Assembly (NCBI RefSeq): GCF_000518665.1
Contig: NZ_JAEA01000019.1
Location: 1-41,388 of the forward strand
Direction of reading: 5' to 3'
Length of the DNA stretch: 41,388 nt
Origin: Microvirga flocculans ATCC BAA-817
GTDB lineage: Bacteria > Pseudomonadota > Alphaproteobacteria > Rhizobiales > Beijerinckiaceae
Below are positions 41,229 to 41,388 of the stretch, in pieces; position 1 is the stretch's first letter, and every line of letters starts with the position of its first letter. Both the position numbers and the translations under genes were made by a program. The notes under the pieces are model-generated. The model was not told the DNA's origin, made no database searches, and saw only the letters and a list, made by a program, of their open reading frames with translations.

Positions 41229-41256
41229 GAAACCCCGCCTGCGAAGGCGGGGTTCC
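41229..41256. terminator. Bidirectional terminator between pdeM and the flagellin gene
   Basis: A perfect stem GGAACCCCGCCT with AGGCGGGGTTCC (12 bases) and a four-base loop, lying between two convergent genes. An A-rich stretch on its left side gives a U tract for minus-strand transcription from the flagellin gene. Confidence 0.8.
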
Positions 41257-41278
41257 TGTCCGATGAATGCTGCTCTTC

Positions 41279-41388
41279 TTACTGGAAGAGGCGCAGGATC
41301 ATCTGGCTGTTCTGGTTGGCCATGGAGAGGGCCTGCACGCCGAGCTGCTGCTGGGTCTGCAGCGCCTGGAAGCGGGTCGAGGCCTCGT
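41279..41388 (-). CDS. Flagellin, C-terminal end (cut by window edge)
   Basis: The minus-strand frame entering from the right edge encodes EASTRFQALQTQQQLGVQAL followed by SMANQNSQMILRLFQ and a TAA stop at 41279-41281. This is the conserved C-terminal D0 helix of flagellins (QALxxANQxxQxxLxLF), which packs into the filament core. Most of the gene is outside the window. It indicates a motile relative of the group. Confidence 0.92.
   Translation of the reverse strand, partial: EASTRFQALQTQQQLGVQALSMANQNSQMILRLFQ

Overview
The window is about 41 kb of GC-rich chromosome from an alphaproteobacterium, most likely a member of the Hyphomicrobiales (Rhizobiales) close to Microvirga or Methylobacterium. 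The signs are a class I (archaeal-type) lysyl-tRNA synthetase, a Porin_2-type porin, DUF6481 and DUF6460 proteins, a class 2 PyrD, the alphaproteobacterial ligase/exonuclease/Lhr/phosphoesterase set, and LexA boxes of the alphaproteobacterial form GTTC-N7-GTTC. The genus is an inference. No tRNA, rRNA or CRISPR array was seen.

Layout. 1-2.5 kb: the 5' part of an IS630-type transposase runs off the left edge, followed by a string of small genes (cold-shock protein, two hypotheticals, DUF6481, ribosomal protein S21). 2.8-8.9 kb: one 2024-residue secreted RTX protein on the minus strand, built from two copies of a composite module (seven DGG repeats, then five or six cadherin-like domains) with a type I secretion tail. 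8.9-12.2 kb: a gap with a possible broken gene, then two outer-membrane proteins. 12.5-22.2 kb: a DNA-repair island. 22.2-33.2 kb: mostly housekeeping and accessory genes (family 2 glycosyltransferase, solute-binding protein, LysRS, S24-type regulator, DUF952-pyrD, MATE exporter, alpha/beta hydrolase, NarL-type regulator, YjbQ). 33.2-41.2 kb: the ligase-associated repair module, split into two divergent halves around a TPR-methyltransferase and an SDR gene. The right edge cuts a flagellin gene.

The most interesting part is the repair island. Four sites read GAAC-N7-GAAC (or its complement) within 6 kb: upstream of ssb, between two divergent operons at 14.8 kb, and one before each of two divergent genes at 18.8 and 19.0 kb. 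They imply SOS control of ssb, a three-gene operon with a shortened helix-hairpin-helix protein, a coiled-coil/Rad50-like/Mre11-like operon, two unknown proteins and perhaps recD2. The Rad50-like ATPase is circularly permuted: ABC signature, Walker B and H-loop come first, Walker A second, and a CxxC zinc-hook motif sits near the C-terminus. This is what would result from cutting Rad50 at the hook and joining the two lobes at the head. Its 3' end overlaps a phosphoesterase gene with all the Mre11 metal-binding motifs. The set looks like an inducible double-strand-break processing system.
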